In this document: piece after piece, positions 24,073-33,348 of the stretch
How positions within the stretch are numbered: the first letter of the stretch is position 1
Layout: each line of letters starts with the position of its first letter
DNA from: Synergistota bacterium
GTDB taxonomy: Bacteria; Synergistota; GBS-1
DNA: 64,000 nucleotides
Reading direction: 5' to 3'
Assembly (NCBI GenBank): GCA_025060595.1
Contig: JANXBX010000002.1
Location: 140,300-204,299 of the forward strand
The notes under the pieces: model-generated
Told to the model about the DNA's origin: nothing
Seen by the model: the letters and a program-made list of their open reading frames with translations, nothing else
Database searches by the model: none
Program-made: the position numbers and the translations under genes

Positions 24073-25869
24073 ATGGATAGTACTATAGGCTACATAAAGT
24101 GGATAAGCGGCCCTGTCGTCAAAATCAAAGCAACGAAGGATATAAAGCTCTTTGAAATGGTCAAAGTGGGAAGACTTAAGCTTATAGGCGAGGTCATATC
24201 AACTAGTGAAAACGAAGCTATAATACAGGTTTACGAGGAAACAGAAGGATTAAAGCTTGGTGAAGAAGTAATAGGAACAGGAGAGCCTCTCTCGATAAAC
24301 CTTGGCCCAGGCTTAATAGGGGGGATCTTCGATGGCATAGGCAGACCTCTTCTGGAGATAAAGAATAAGATTGGCGACTTTATCCTAAGGGGGGTTAGCC
24401 TGCCATCCTTACCTTTAGGTAGAATCTGGCACGTTAAGATAGAGGTTCAAGAGGGGGATATGATAAACCCGGGAGATATAGTTGCCCGCATAAGGGAAAC
24501 TCCTCTTATAGAGCATAGGGTGCTCTGCCCGCCGGGAGTAAGCGGAACGATCATCGAAACCAAAGAAAGCGGAGATTATACACTGGATACCACCATTGCA
24601 ACTGTAAGATCAAAAGAGGGGAAGATACATGAGATAAAGCTCTTTCAACGCTGGCCAATAAGAAATCCGAGACCCGTTCTTAAAAGGATCCCCTTTGAGG
24701 AGCCCCTATTAACGGGACAACGGGTCTTAGATTTCCTCTTCCCTTTAGCTAAGGGAGGAACGGCAGCTATCCCTGGGGGCTTTGGAACGGGAAAAACGGT
24801 AACTCAGCATCAGCTTGCCAAGTGGGCGGATGCAGATGTAATAATCTATATAGGCTGTGGAGAAAGAGGAAACGAAATGACCGAGGTCCTTGAGGACTTT
24901 CCGAAGCTTGTGGATCCTAAAACCGGTGAACCCTTAATGGAAAGGGTGGTACTTATAGCCAATATATCCAACATGCCGGTTGCAGCAAGGGAAGCCTCCA
25001 TATTTACAGGTATAACGATAGCAGAATATTTCAGAGATATGGGATATGACGTAGCGATAATGGCAGATTCTACCTCAAGATGGGCGGAAGCCTTAAGAGA
25101 GATTTCAGGCAGACTTGAGGAAATGCCGGCAGAGGAAGGCTTCCCAGCCTACCTTCCAACGAAACTGGCCGAGTTTTACGAAAGGGCTGGAAACTTCGTT
25201 ACCCTAGGAAACAGAAGGGGCTCCATAAGCATAATAGGAGCGGTATCTCCACCTGGAGGAGACTTTTCAGAACCGGTAACCCAGCATACCAAGAGATTTA
25301 TAAGGTGCTTCTGGGCCCTTGATAAGGAGCTCGCAAGCGCAAGGCACTTCCCATCAGTAAATTGGCTTAACAGTTATAGCGAATACCTTGAGGATTTAAA
25401 GATATGGTTTAAACACAACGTGGCCGAGGATTTTCTGAAATTAAGAGAATGGGCAATAAGCCTGCTTCAAGAAGAGAGCAATCTTCAGAGGATAGCTCAG
25501 CTTGTGGGAGTGGGAGTCCTACCTGAACCCCAAAAGCTTACCCTTATAACGGCGAAAATCATTAGAGAGGGCTTCTTAAGACAGAACGCTTACGACCCCA
25601 TTGATACCTATTGCTCCTTAAGGAAGGGCTATCTAATACTGAAGCTTATAAAGATGTATCATAGTAAGGCCTCAAATCTCATCAAAAAGGGCGTATTAGC
25701 CAAAAAGATAGAAGAACTACCTATAACCTCGAGGATAATGAGGATTCCCTTTAGCATCCCGGAAGAAAGGATAGAGGAGGATTTCTCCTTCTTCACCGAA
25801 GAGCTCGAGAGAGAGTTCGCCGACCTTGAAAAGAGCTATGAGAAAGTCCTAAGCTATAGGAGGAGATAG
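24073..25869 (+). CDS. ntpA: V-type ATP synthase/ATPase catalytic subunit A
   Basis: 598 residues. The nucleotide-binding P-loop [19 protein letters not shown] is near residue 235, followed by [51 protein letters not shown] and the [15 protein letters not shown] region. The N-terminal beta barrel and the bulge domain specific to V/A-type A subunits (about 110-190) are present. It is the catalytic subunit. It lies 3 bp after subunit E and 4 bp before subunit B. Confidence 0.97.
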   Translation: MDSTIGYIKWISGPVVKIKATKDIKLFEMVKVGRLKLIGEVISTSENEAIIQVYEETEGLKLGEEVIGTGEPLSINLGPGLIGGIFDGIGRPLLEIKNKIGDFILRGVSLPSLPLGRIWHVKIEVQEGDMINPGDIVARIRETPLIEHRVLCPPGVSGTIIETKESGDYTLDTTIATVRSKEGKIHEIKLFQRWPIRNPRPVLKRIPFEEPLLTGQRVLDFLFPLAKGGTAAIPGGFGTGKTVTQHQLAKWADADVIIYIGCGERGNEMTEVLEDFPKLVDPKTGEPLMERVVLIANISNMPVAAREASIFTGITIAEYFRDMGYDVAIMADSTSRWAEALREISGRLEEMPAEEGFPAYLPTKLAEFYERAGNFVTLGNRRGSISIIGAVSPPGGDFSEPVTQHTKRFIRCFWALDKELASARHFPSVNWLNSYSEYLEDLKIWFKHNVAEDFLKLREWAISLLQEESNLQRIAQLVGVGVLPEPQKLTLITAKIIREGFLRQNAYDPIDTYCSLRKGYLILKLIKMYHSKASNLIKKGVLAKKIEELPITSRIMRIPFSIPEERIEEDFSFFTEELEREFADLEKSYEKVLSYRRR

Positions 25870-25873
25870 CCCC

Positions 25874-27247
25874 ATGCTTGAATATGTAGGAGTAAAGAGG
25901 ATAAGCGGGCCCTTGATATTTATAGAATCTATACCAGAACTGCTCTATGGAGAGATAGTAGAGATATTTGCTCCTAATGGAGAGGAGAGGTTAGGAAAAG
26001 TTATAGAGCTTTCTGAGGATTTTGCGGTAATCCAGGTGTTTGGGGAAACGTCCGGTTTAAGCCCATTAAGAACGAAGATAAGACTATCAGGAGACACCTT
26101 CAAGCTCGGTGTATCAAGAGGAGTTATCGGAAGGATATTTAACGGCGTAGGAAAACCGATAGACGGTGGACCAGAGATATTGGCTGAAAGCTACCTTGAC
26201 GTAAATGGCTACGCTATTAATCCTGTCTCGAGAAGCTATCCAAGAGAGTTCGTGCAAACGGGAATATCAGCGATAGATGTGACAATGACAATAACAAGGG
26301 GGCAAAAGCTTCCCATATTTTCAGGAAGCGGGCTACCTCACAATGAGCTCGCCGTTCAAATAGCCCGTCAAGCCAAGATCCATGATGGGGAGTTTGCTAT
26401 AGTCTTCGCAGCTATGGGAATTAAAAACGACGTAGCAAGATTCTTTATAGAGAATTTTGAAAAAAGCGGAGCGATAAGAAACTCGGTGGTCTTTCTAAAC
26501 TTAGCAAACGACCCAGTAATAGAGAGGCTAATAACACCAAGGTGCGCCTTAACGGTAGCCGAATATTTAGCCTTTGACCTCGATATACATGTACTAGTGA
26601 TTCTAACTGATATGACCAACTACTGTGAGGCTTTAAGGGAGCTATCCTCAAGAAGGGGAGAGATACCAGGAAGAAAGGGATATCCTGGATACATGTATAG
26701 CGACCTTGCATCCATATATGAGAGGGCTGGAAAGATAAGAGGAAGAAACGGCTCCATAACTCAGATACCGATAGTATCCATGCCTGAGGATGACATGGCT
26801 CACCCCATACCAGATCTAACAGGCTACATAACCGAAGGGCAGATAGTTTTAAGCCGTGAGCTCTATCGAAAGGGAATATATCCTCCCATAAACATTCTTC
26901 CATCGCTCTCCAGATTGATGAAAAGCGGAATAGGAAAAGGAAAGACAAGGGAGGATCACTCTCATCTTTCAGATCAGCTTTATGCTTCTTACTCTCACGC
27001 AGTGTGGGTCAGAAACCTAGCATCGATAGTTGGAGAAGAGGAATTATCAAGCCTTGAGAGGCTCTATCTAAGGTTCGCTGATGAGTTTGAAAATAAATTT
27101 ATAAGGCAAGGCTTCGATGAGGAACGGAGCATAGAGGAAAGCTTAAATCTCGGCTGGGAGGTATTAACGATACTTCCAGAAGAGGAGCTACACAGAGTAA
27201 CAAGCGAAGAGATAGAAAGCTATTACAGGAGGTTTAAGAGATCTTGA
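25874..27247 (+). CDS. ntpB: V-type ATP synthase/ATPase regulatory subunit B
   Basis: 457 residues. The family sequence is clear: [51 protein letters not shown], where the P-loop is replaced by SGSGLPHNE (non-catalytic), then [26 protein letters not shown] and [13 protein letters not shown]. It alternates with subunit A in the hexameric head. Its stop overlaps the start of subunit D by 4 bp. Confidence 0.97.
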   Translation: MLEYVGVKRISGPLIFIESIPELLYGEIVEIFAPNGEERLGKVIELSEDFAVIQVFGETSGLSPLRTKIRLSGDTFKLGVSRGVIGRIFNGVGKPIDGGPEILAESYLDVNGYAINPVSRSYPREFVQTGISAIDVTMTITRGQKLPIFSGSGLPHNELAVQIARQAKIHDGEFAIVFAAMGIKNDVARFFIENFEKSGAIRNSVVFLNLANDPVIERLITPRCALTVAEYLAFDLDIHVLVILTDMTNYCEALRELSSRRGEIPGRKGYPGYMYSDLASIYERAGKIRGRNGSITQIPIVSMPEDDMAHPIPDLTGYITEGQIVLSRELYRKGIYPPINILPSLSRLMKSGIGKGKTREDHSHLSDQLYASYSHAVWVRNLASIVGEEELSSLERLYLRFADEFENKFIRQGFDEERSIEESLNLGWEVLTILPEEELHRVTSEEIESYYRRFKRS

Positions 27248-27864
27248 ACATAGAGCTAACCAAAAGCGGACTCCTCCAAGTTAAAGAGCTTCTCTCACTA
27301 GCTCGACAGGGATATAAACTTATGGATCAAAAAAGAAGCATACTAATCTCCGAAATAATGAAGTACTTTGAAAATGCAAGGGAGCTCCAGGAAAGGATAG
27401 TTAGAGAATCCCAAAGAGCCTACGAAGCTTTAACATTAGCAGCAACCCTCCTTGGTATCGAAAGCATAGAGGAGATTGCCAAGGGCGCTGAGGAGAAAAT
27501 AAGCGTAGAGATATTCGAAAGGGGAGTCTTAGGTGTCCCCATACCCACACTAGCGATCGAGGGAGATGACCTGGAAAGCGAAAAATTCACCCCCTTTTAT
27601 AGCGCATATAGGACCAATATGGCCCTTGATAATGCGGTCCTTAGCTTTAGAAAGCTTCTTAAGCTTATAACCTTCCTTGCTGAGGTTGAAACAACCATAT
27701 ATAGGCTAGCTAAGGAGATAAACATCACTAGAAAAAGAGCAAACGCCTTGGAACAGGTTATAATTCCTGACCTTGAGAAAACTAAGAAACGAATAGAAAG
27801 CCACTTAGAGGAAAGAGAGAGGGAAGAGTTTTTCAAGTTAAAGAGGCTCAAAAAAGGCCGTTAA
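27244..27864 (+). CDS. ntpD: V-type ATPase subunit D (central rotor shaft)
   Basis: 206 residues, almost wholly helical at both ends: an N-terminal helix with [30 protein letters not shown] and a C-terminal helix with [43 protein letters not shown], the strongly conserved part. It forms the rotor shaft. Last gene of the operon; its 3' end overlaps pcm on the opposite strand by 4 bp, leaving no terminator between them. Confidence 0.94.
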   Translation: MNIELTKSGLLQVKELLSLARQGYKLMDQKRSILISEIMKYFENARELQERIVRESQRAYEALTLAATLLGIESIEEIAKGAEEKISVEIFERGVLGVPIPTLAIEGDDLESEKFTPFYSAYRTNMALDNAVLSFRKLLKLITFLAEVETTIYRLAKEINITRKRANALEQVIIPDLEKTKKRIESHLEEREREEFFKLKRLKKGR

Positions 27865-28535
27865 TCCCAACCTTCCTTACCCCTTAAGGGGACAAAAACG
27901 CATCCACCAAAGTCGTGTCCCTCAAGAGTCTCCTCACCCTTTTTAACATACCTATGAAGGTTCTGAAAGAACCTATCCCCTATAGGGATCACTATCCTTC
28001 CTCCCACTTTAAGCTGTTTCGTAAGAGGGCTTGGAACCTTAGGAGCAGCAGCGGTAACTATGATAGCATCATAGGGGGCATACTCCTCCCAGCCTAGACT
28101 ACCATCACCAACCTTGATCCTAACGTTTTTATAGCCTAGAGCCTTTAACCTCTCTTCAGCGCTTTTCGCCAGCGACTCGATCCTCTCTATAGAGAAAACC
28201 TCCTTTGCAAGCTCCGCTAAGATAGCTGTCTGATAGCCCGATCCAGTTCCTATCTCCAAAACCCTCTCATCTCCCTTAAGATCAAGTAAGCTAGTCATCA
28301 GAGCTACCATGTAAGGCTGAGATATGGTCTGTCCCTCCCCTATAGGTAAAGGATGATCATCATAAGATTCGCTAAGATAGGCTTGTGGGACGAAAAGATG
28401 ACGGGGAACCTTCCTCATTACGTTAAGGATCTTTTCATCCTTGAGTCCGCGAGCCTCTATCTGTTCCTTTATCATCCTCTCCCTTAACAAATCCCAATTA
28501 GGTTCTTCCCTCCTCAAAAGGACGCATCCCCCCAA
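27861..28535 (-). CDS. pcm: Protein-L-isoaspartate O-methyltransferase
   Basis: 224 residues. The SAM-binding motif VLEIGTGSGYQTAILAEL, the substrate-side RHLFVPQAYLSESYDDHPLPIGEGQTISQPYMVALMTSLL and DAIIVTAAAPKVPSPLTKQLKVGGRIVIPIG are typical. It methylates damaged L-isoaspartyl residues to start their repair. The start is uncertain: TTG at 28535, or TTG at 28517, which is nine bases behind a GGGGGG run. It ends tail-to-tail with the ATPase operon. Confidence 0.93.
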   Translation of the reverse strand: MGGCVLLRREEPNWDLLRERMIKEQIEARGLKDEKILNVMRKVPRHLFVPQAYLSESYDDHPLPIGEGQTISQPYMVALMTSLLDLKGDERVLEIGTGSGYQTAILAELAKEVFSIERIESLAKSAEERLKALGYKNVRIKVGDGSLGWEEYAPYDAIIVTAAAPKVPSPLTKQLKVGGRIVIPIGDRFFQNLHRYVKKGEETLEGHDFGGCVFVPLRGKEGWD

Positions 28536-28544
28536 AATTAAAAA

Positions 28545-28621
28545 TGGCGCGGTTGGCGGGACTCGAACCCGCAGCCTCCGGCTTAGGAGGCCAGCGCTCT
28601 GTCCTCTTGAGCTACAACCGC
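28545..28621 (-). tRNA. tRNA-Arg (anticodon CCU)
   Basis: On the - strand a full cloverleaf: acceptor stem GCGGTTG with CAACCGC, D arm GCTC/GAGC, anticodon stem CTGGC/GCCGG with loop CTCCTAA (anticodon CCT), T arm GCGGG-TTCGAGT-CCCGC, discriminator G and an encoded CCA. It reads AGG, a very common Arg codon in this genome. It has its own promoter. Confidence 0.96.
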
Positions 28622-28637
28622 ACCCTCTTTCAAGATA

Positions 28638-28666
28638 ATATTATCAAAAAACGATACCGAATGCAA
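28638..28666 (-). promoter_or_regulatory. Promoter of tRNA-Arg
   Basis: On the - strand: TTGCAT (28666-28661), 17-bp spacer, TAATAT (28643-28638), about 17 bp upstream of the tRNA 5' end. Confidence 0.65.
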
Positions 28667-28671
28667 TACCC

Positions 28672-29181
28672 TCAAACCAACTCCAGGAGAAAGCCCCTCT
28701 CCCTTAAACGCCTCTTAACGTTCTCTATGTTTTCCCTATTTAATCCCCTTATAGTGTGAAGATGGATTCCCTCGGAAAGAGTTAAAAGAGGCTTCGCTCC
28801 AAAGCTCCTCATCCTTGCCAAAAACCTCGTTAGATCCCCCTTGCTTCTTATATCCAAAATTCCCCTTAACTCCCCATAAACGGGATGCTCCACTATAACA
28901 TCAGCTACTATACACCCCTCTTCAACTATTATAGATATCTCCTCCTCGATATCAAATTCACCATGCTTTACCGCTATAATCTCCTCCACCATCTCACCCC
29001 TATCAAGCACATAGCCCCTTGGCGTCGCCAAAATTTTCTCCCCTCTGGATCTCAAAACAGCGATAATCTTCACGATGGTTTGTCTGCTTAAGCCTAAACG
29101 AGCAGCTATATCTCCACCCCTAACCGGCTCAGGATAAGCCTCCTCTAAGATCTCTAGCACCTTTTTCCCTATCGGGTCCAT
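28672..29181 (-). CDS. niaR: NiaR-type transcriptional repressor (HTH + 3H domain)
   Basis: 169 residues. Residues 5-60 are a winged helix-turn-helix (RGGDIAARLGLSRQTIVKIIAVLRSRGEKILATPRGYVL). Residues 70-165 are a 3H domain with conserved histidines in AVKHGEFD, IVEHPVYGELRG and EGIHLHTI. NiaR/YrxA proteins repress NAD biosynthesis and niacin uptake genes when nicotinate binds. The gene overlaps the 3' end of the symporter gene by 53 bp, so both are in one transcript, which makes that symporter a candidate target. Confidence 0.87.
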   Translation of the reverse strand: MDPIGKKVLEILEEAYPEPVRGGDIAARLGLSRQTIVKIIAVLRSRGEKILATPRGYVLDRGEMVEEIIAVKHGEFDIEEEISIIVEEGCIVADVIVEHPVYGELRGILDIRSKGDLTRFLARMRSFGAKPLLTLSEGIHLHTIRGLNRENIENVKRRLRERGFLLELV

Positions 29182-30601
29182 AGCCTAATTCCCTTTCCCC
29201 TCCTGAAGAAGATGCTAAACTCAGGATCACAAATATTCCACTTGCTATTATAATACTCCATATACCCGGCATCAAACCCAAAGGATTAATTTTAAAGGCA
29301 AAAAGAAGCCCAGTAATAATTGCCCCCAAGGTTATGCTCCAAAACGCGCCTCTCTCATTAGATCTCCTCCAATAGAAAGCCCCAACTATAGATGGGACCA
29401 AAACTAAAAGCCCGGCTGAAGAGGAAACGGAGAGGATAACTATCATGCTAGGCCTCATATAGGCGAAAGCAAGAACAGCCCCAGTTAAAACAAATAGAGA
29501 AAGCTTCCCTATGAAAACCTGCCTTTTCTCAGGAAAACCTCCAAAGAGATCCTTACTAACCATAGAGGAAAGGGTTAAAAGGACTGAATCGATCGTAGAT
29601 ATGGCAGCAGACATGACCCCCAGCATCACCAACACCGCTATGGGAACAGGTACTATAGGAAGAGAAAGTAAGGTGGGAGTAGCTAAATCAGGCTTATCCA
29701 AGGAAGGGATTAAAGCACGAGCAGCAAAACCCCAGAGAATCACTATGACAGTGTAAAGAAAGCCGAACACTAAAAATCCCCAAAGCATGTTTCTTAAGCT
29801 TTTTAAATTTTTAGGGACAAAAAGCCTCTGACTAACCTGAGGATTAGATATGGAGAAGAAAAACCAGGGAATAGTTAAACCAAGAAAATTACTTAACTTA
29901 AAGAAGCCCGGCCCTGGAACGGAAAGATAATGAGGATATTTAGTCTCAAGGATCGAGAAGAACTCTCCAAAGCCGCAAAACCCCTTATAGACTATAAACA
30001 AAAGAGCGACCAAGGAAGAGAAAAGCATTATCCCTGCTTGAAAGGCATCAGTCCATGCAACAGAGCGCATACCCCCTGTAAAAGACCATGTTATGGCGAC
30101 AATAGCGGCTATGATTATCCCTACCGTGAAGGGTATGATCCCCTTAGTCATCACCTCAAGGGAGTATCCTATGCCCATAAGCTGAACAGCAGAATAAGGA
30201 ACGAGAAAGACAAGGCAAACTAAGGCAAAGGCAATGGACACCCTCTTACTTTCGTATATCTTTCCAAGCATCTCAGCGGGAGATATCACTCCATATCTCT
30301 TACCGAAGCTCCAAAACTTCGGTCCAAACCAAACCACTAAAACCAGACCCGCAAGATAGGTAAGCTCAAATCCCAAGCTTCCTACCCCACCTGTATAGGT
30401 TAATCCCGCGAGCCCTATCATCATGAAAGCGCTGTATGTGGTTGCGCTATAGGTTAAAGCAGATAAAATTCCACCCAATGTCCTTTTAGCTAAGAAAAAC
30501 TCCTCAAGATCCGCCATGCTCTTACCCTTCTTAGATACGAAGGCAAGAAGAGTACCAACCAAAAGATAAAGCGATACAGCAAAGATGACCCAAAACTTCA
30601 T
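29129..30601 (-). CDS. Sodium:solute symporter (SSS family)
   Basis: 490 residues, about 13 membrane segments. The family is shown by AKRTLGGILSALTYSATTYSAFMMIGLAGLTYTGG at the start, GMRSVAWTDAFQAGIMLFSSLVALL in the middle (the SSS signature region) and AISTIDSVLLTLSSMVSKDLF. It is of the PanF/PutP type and should be Na+-driven. A small membrane protein gene precedes it and a NiaR-type repressor follows; niacin or a related vitamin is therefore a candidate substrate (inference). Confidence 0.88.
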   Translation of the reverse strand: MKFWVIFAVSLYLLVGTLLAFVSKKGKSMADLEEFFLAKRTLGGILSALTYSATTYSAFMMIGLAGLTYTGGVGSLGFELTYLAGLVLVVWFGPKFWSFGKRYGVISPAEMLGKIYESKRVSIAFALVCLVFLVPYSAVQLMGIGYSLEVMTKGIIPFTVGIIIAAIVAITWSFTGGMRSVAWTDAFQAGIMLFSSLVALLFIVYKGFCGFGEFFSILETKYPHYLSVPGPGFFKLSNFLGLTIPWFFFSISNPQVSQRLFVPKNLKSLRNMLWGFLVFGFLYTVIVILWGFAARALIPSLDKPDLATPTLLSLPIVPVPIAVLVMLGVMSAAISTIDSVLLTLSSMVSKDLFGGFPEKRQVFIGKLSLFVLTGAVLAFAYMRPSMIVILSVSSSAGLLVLVPSIVGAFYWRRSNERGAFWSITLGAIITGLLFAFKINPLGLMPGIWSIIIASGIFVILSLASSSGGERELGYGPDREKGARDLRGGLS

Positions 30602-30771
30602 CCTTCCTCACCCCACTTTCTGCTCATCCAGAAGATGGAGATCACCGCTATAATCCCCCATACCACCCAAAAGGTAAAAGCCCCTGTTATCTTATGAACA
30701 TTGGAGAGAAAACCATAAGGGATAACTATATCAAGAATCAGCAAAAAGATAAACCAAAGCAAGCCCTTCAT
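30598..30771 (-). CDS. Small membrane protein accompanying the SSS symporter
   Basis: 57 residues with two membrane segments (about 3-20 and 28-47), ending in a charged tail. ATG at 30771 follows a GGGGGA; an in-frame TTG at 30789 lacks a good SD. The stop overlaps the symporter start by 4 bp. SSS symporters such as PanF and ActP are often encoded with a small two-helix partner of this type. I do not recognise the exact family. Confidence 0.68.
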   Translation of the reverse strand: MKGLLWFIFLLILDIVIPYGFLSNVHKITGAFTFWVVWGIIAVISIFWMSRKWGEEG

Positions 30772-30807
30772 GATTCTTCCCCCTTCCAAAGACCGATTTC
30801 TTACAAG

Positions 30808-30836
30808 ATTTTACTCGCTCTGTAAAAAGATGTCAA
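30808..30836 (-). promoter_or_regulatory. Promoter of the symporter-niaR operon
   Basis: On the - strand: perfect TTGACA (30836-30831), 17-bp spacer, TAAAAT (30813-30808), about 37 bp upstream of the small membrane protein start. No operator palindrome is certain. Confidence 0.75.
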
Positions 30837-30840
30837 GAAA

Positions 30841-30881
30841 ATAAAAAACTTAAGGGAGCCCTTCCATATGGAGGGGCTCCC
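30841..30881 (-). terminator. Intrinsic terminator downstream of gdhA
   Basis: On the - strand a 12-bp stem GGGAGCCCCTCC (30881-30870) with GGAAGGGCTCCC (30865-30854), one G-U pair, loop ATAT, then a U-rich run (TTAAGTTTTTTAT). It lies between gdhA and the symporter promoter. Confidence 0.8.
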
Positions 30882-30919
30882 TCCTAAGGTTAAATGTTAA
30901 GCTAAGCGCCAATTAACCT

Positions 30920-32176
30920 TTAAGGCCAAATCCCCTTAACTCTTGTAGCTTCAGCTACTCTACCAATAGCGACCACGAAAGCGGCAGTCCTAAGATCTAT
31001 GTTAAACTTCTTATGAGTTTCATATACCTTATAGAAGGCATTGGTCATCATTCTATCAAGCTCCTCATAGACCTTCTGAGCTGTCCAATAATACCCCATT
31101 CTGTTCTGAATCCACTCAAAGTAAGAAACAGTAACGCCACCAGAGTTAGCTAAAATATCAGGCAGACAGATTATACCCCTATCGAAGAGTATATTATTAG
31201 CCTCGGGAGTGACAGGACCATTAGCAAGCTCCGAGACGATCTTTGCCTTTATCCTCGAAGCGTTCCCCTCATTAATAACGCCTTCAAGGGCCGCAGGTAC
31301 AAGGACATCAACATCGAGCTCCAAAAGCTCCTCATTCGTTATCTTATCGCCCTCAGGATAGTTAAACACGGATCCGGTTTCCCTTTTAACCTTCATCACC
31401 TTTTCGTAATCAAGACCGTTAGGATTATATACTCCCCCCTTAGAGTCGCTCACCGCGACCACCTTAAGCTTAAGAAGCTCAGTGTAAAGCTTATGAGCGA
31501 AGACCCCCGCATTACCATAACCTTGGATGGCACAGGTAGCGCCTTCTTTTATACCAAAAACCTTCATTGCCTCCCTAGTCACATAAGCTCCGCCTCTCGA
31601 TGTCGCATCGCCCCTACCCTCAGATCCACCGATTATCAAAGGCTTACCTGTATAAACTCCAGGCTCATTCCACCCCTTGACCTTCTCATAGGTGTCCACA
31701 TACCAGGCCATAACCTGCGCATCGGTATTAACATCGGGAGCAGGAATATCATAGTCCACACCGGTAAAGCGAGAGATAGCGAGAGCATAAGATCTACTTA
31801 ATCTCTCTATCTCACCTTTAGACATCTCCTTCGGATTACAGGCTATGCCCCCTTTGCCGCCGCCGTAAGGAAGACCCACAACTGAGCACTTCCAAGTCAT
31901 TAATGCAGAAAGCCCCATAACTTCCTCAAGAGTGACATCAGGATGATAACGAATTCCACCTTTATAAGGACCCAGGGCATTGTTATGGTGAGAACGGTAA
32001 GCTTTAAATACCTTTATGCTTCCATCGTCCATTCTAATAGGAAGATGAAGAACGAGAACCTCTCTAGGATACTTTATAGCCTCGAATAAGCCTTCCTCAA
32101 CATCCTTAAGGTAGGGCCTCGCCACCTCCATAAACTCCAATACTTGATCGAAAAGGGTGGGCTTACGCTCACACAC
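30920..32176 (-). CDS. gdhA: Glutamate dehydrogenase (Glu/Leu/Phe/Val family)
   Basis: 418 residues. The substrate-binding YKGGIRYHPDVT, catalytic Lys108 in PYGGGKGG, the conserved Asp in PAPDVNT and the dinucleotide fold AIQGYGNAGVFAHKL match hexameric glutamate dehydrogenases of thermophiles. It interconverts glutamate with 2-oxoglutarate and ammonia. The start is GTG at 32176, following GGAGGGGGG. It is a single-gene unit with its own promoter and terminator. It fits with fermentation of amino acids suggested by other genes. Confidence 0.94.
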   Translation of the reverse strand: MCERKPTLFDQVLEFMEVARPYLKDVEEGLFEAIKYPREVLVLHLPIRMDDGSIKVFKAYRSHHNNALGPYKGGIRYHPDVTLEEVMGLSALMTWKCSVVGLPYGGGKGGIACNPKEMSKGEIERLSRSYALAISRFTGVDYDIPAPDVNTDAQVMAWYVDTYEKVKGWNEPGVYTGKPLIIGGSEGRGDATSRGGAYVTREAMKVFGIKEGATCAIQGYGNAGVFAHKLYTELLKLKVVAVSDSKGGVYNPNGLDYEKVMKVKRETGSVFNYPEGDKITNEELLELDVDVLVPAALEGVINEGNASRIKAKIVSELANGPVTPEANNILFDRGIICLPDILANSGGVTVSYFEWIQNRMGYYWTAQKVYEELDRMMTNAFYKVYETHKKFNIDLRTAAFVVAIGRVAEATRVKGIWP

Positions 32177-32225
32177 GCTCCATCCCCCCTCCTTATAAGA
32201 GTTAAAAACTTACTCCCCAGTATAC

Positions 32226-32254
32226 ATTATAACGTAAAAATATTTAAAAGTAAA
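32226..32254 (-). promoter_or_regulatory. Probable promoter of gdhA
   Basis: On the - strand: TTTACT (32254-32249), 17-bp spacer, TATAAT (32231-32226), about 50 bp upstream of the GTG start. Confidence 0.6.
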
Positions 32255-32283
32255 TAAAGAAACCCTTAAAAGTCTCATCTAAG

Positions 32284-32312
32284 TTGACTGTAGAGTTTTA
32301 AAGTGGTATACT
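32284..32312 (+). promoter_or_regulatory. Promoter of the PdxA-family gene
   Basis: TTGACT (32284-32289), 17-bp spacer, TATACT (32307-32312), about 20 bp upstream of the ATG, leaving room for the SD AAGGTGAGGG. Confidence 0.72.
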
Positions 32313-32331
32313 TCTTTAAGGTGAGGGATAT

Positions 32332-33348
32332 ATGAAAGAACGCCCAATAATAGCAATAACAATGGGAGACCCCGCAAGCATAGGCCCAGAGATAAGCGTT
32401 AAAGCCTTAAGCGATCTAGAGATATATGAGGTTTGTAAACCCATTCTTGTCGGAGATAAAGTAGTAATCGAGCACTATGTAAAGCTATTGGGCTTAAATG
32501 TTAAAGTAAACGCGGTAACGAAACCAAGCGATGGGATCTTTGAATACGGTAATATAGATCTCATCGACCTTGGTGAGATAGAAGATCTTAAGGAGATCGA
32601 GCCGGGAAAGATAAGCGCAAAGGCTGGGTCCTCCAGCGCCAAGTATATAGAGAAAGCGGTAGAGCTGGCCAAAGCTAAGGAGGTAAGGGCTATAGCCACA
32701 GCGCCAATAAACAAAGAGGCTTGGAAGCTTGCAGGAGTACCTCACATAGGTCACACAGAAATGCTCGGTGATCTCACCGGAATAAACGACCCGTTAACCA
32801 TGTTTCAAGTAAACTCCCTAAGGATTTTCTTTCTAACGAGACACGTATCTTTAAGGAAAGCTTGCGATATGATCAAGAAAGAAAGGGTCCTCGATTATAT
32901 AGAAAGATGCACGAAGGCCTTAAGGTCTCTGGGATTAGAGAATCCTCGTTTAGCGGTAGCAGCTTTAAACCCGCATGGAGGGGAACACGGCCTCTTCGGA
33001 GACGAAGAGATGAAGGAGATCGAACCCGCGATTAAAGAGGCCAACGAAAGGGGCTTCAACGCTTACGGGCCTATACCTGCCGATTCAGTATTTTGGGCCT
33101 GCCTATCAGGAAAATACGATGCAGTCTTATCTTTATATCACGATCAAGGGCACATCGCAGCAAAAACCTTAGACTTCTACAAAACCGTTTCCGTAACCTT
33201 AGGATTACCCTTCTTGAGAACCTCGGTTGACCATGGCACCGCCATGGATATAGCAGGTAAGGGAATAGCAAACGCCATAAGCATGATTGAAGCGATAAAG
33301 GTTGCCGCAAGCTATGCAGAGATTTACAAACAAGAGAAACTAATATAA
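32332..33348 (+). CDS. pdxA: PdxA-family 4-phosphate dehydrogenase
   Basis: 338 residues. [11 protein letters not shown] at the N-terminus, [23 protein letters not shown], the [15 protein letters not shown] block, [14 protein letters not shown] and [15 protein letters not shown] give all metal- and substrate-binding histidines of PdxA. PdxA oxidises 4-phosphohydroxy-threonine in vitamin B6 synthesis; the close relative PdxA2 oxidises 4-phospho-threonate/erythronate in sugar-acid breakdown. No pdxJ or sugar-acid kinase is in the window, and a TRAP transporter faces it, so PdxA2 remains possible. Its last 9 bp overlap dctM. Confidence 0.88.
   Translation: MKERPIIAITMGDPASIGPEISVKALSDLEIYEVCKPILVGDKVVIEHYVKLLGLNVKVNAVTKPSDGIFEYGNIDLIDLGEIEDLKEIEPGKISAKAGSSSAKYIEKAVELAKAKEVRAIATAPINKEAWKLAGVPHIGHTEMLGDLTGINDPLTMFQVNSLRIFFLTRHVSLRKACDMIKKERVLDYIERCTKALRSLGLENPRLAVAALNPHGGEHGLFGDEEMKEIEPAIKEANERGFNAYGPIPADSVFWACLSGKYDAVLSLYHDQGHIAAKTLDFYKTVSVTLGLPFLRTSVDHGTAMDIAGKGIANAISMIEAIKVAASYAEIYKQEKLI

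Noticed and set aside
24467-24480. CCCGGG in V-ATPase subunit A as a Noc site
   Set aside because: Flanking bases (AAACCCGGGAGA) diverge on both sides from the Noc palindrome.
26445-26948. 167-residue - strand frame opposite V-ATPase subunit B
   Set aside because: Shadow of a strongly conserved gene, low-information composition.
28441-28759. Two + strand frames overlapping the tRNA (one beginning MARLAGLEPAA)
   Set aside because: They are the antisense of tRNA-Arg and pcm; this peptide pattern is a well-known artefact of tRNA antisense reading.
30790-30850. NiaR operator in the symporter promoter
   Set aside because: TCTTGACA is present, but I could not establish a palindrome or recall the motif well enough to call it.
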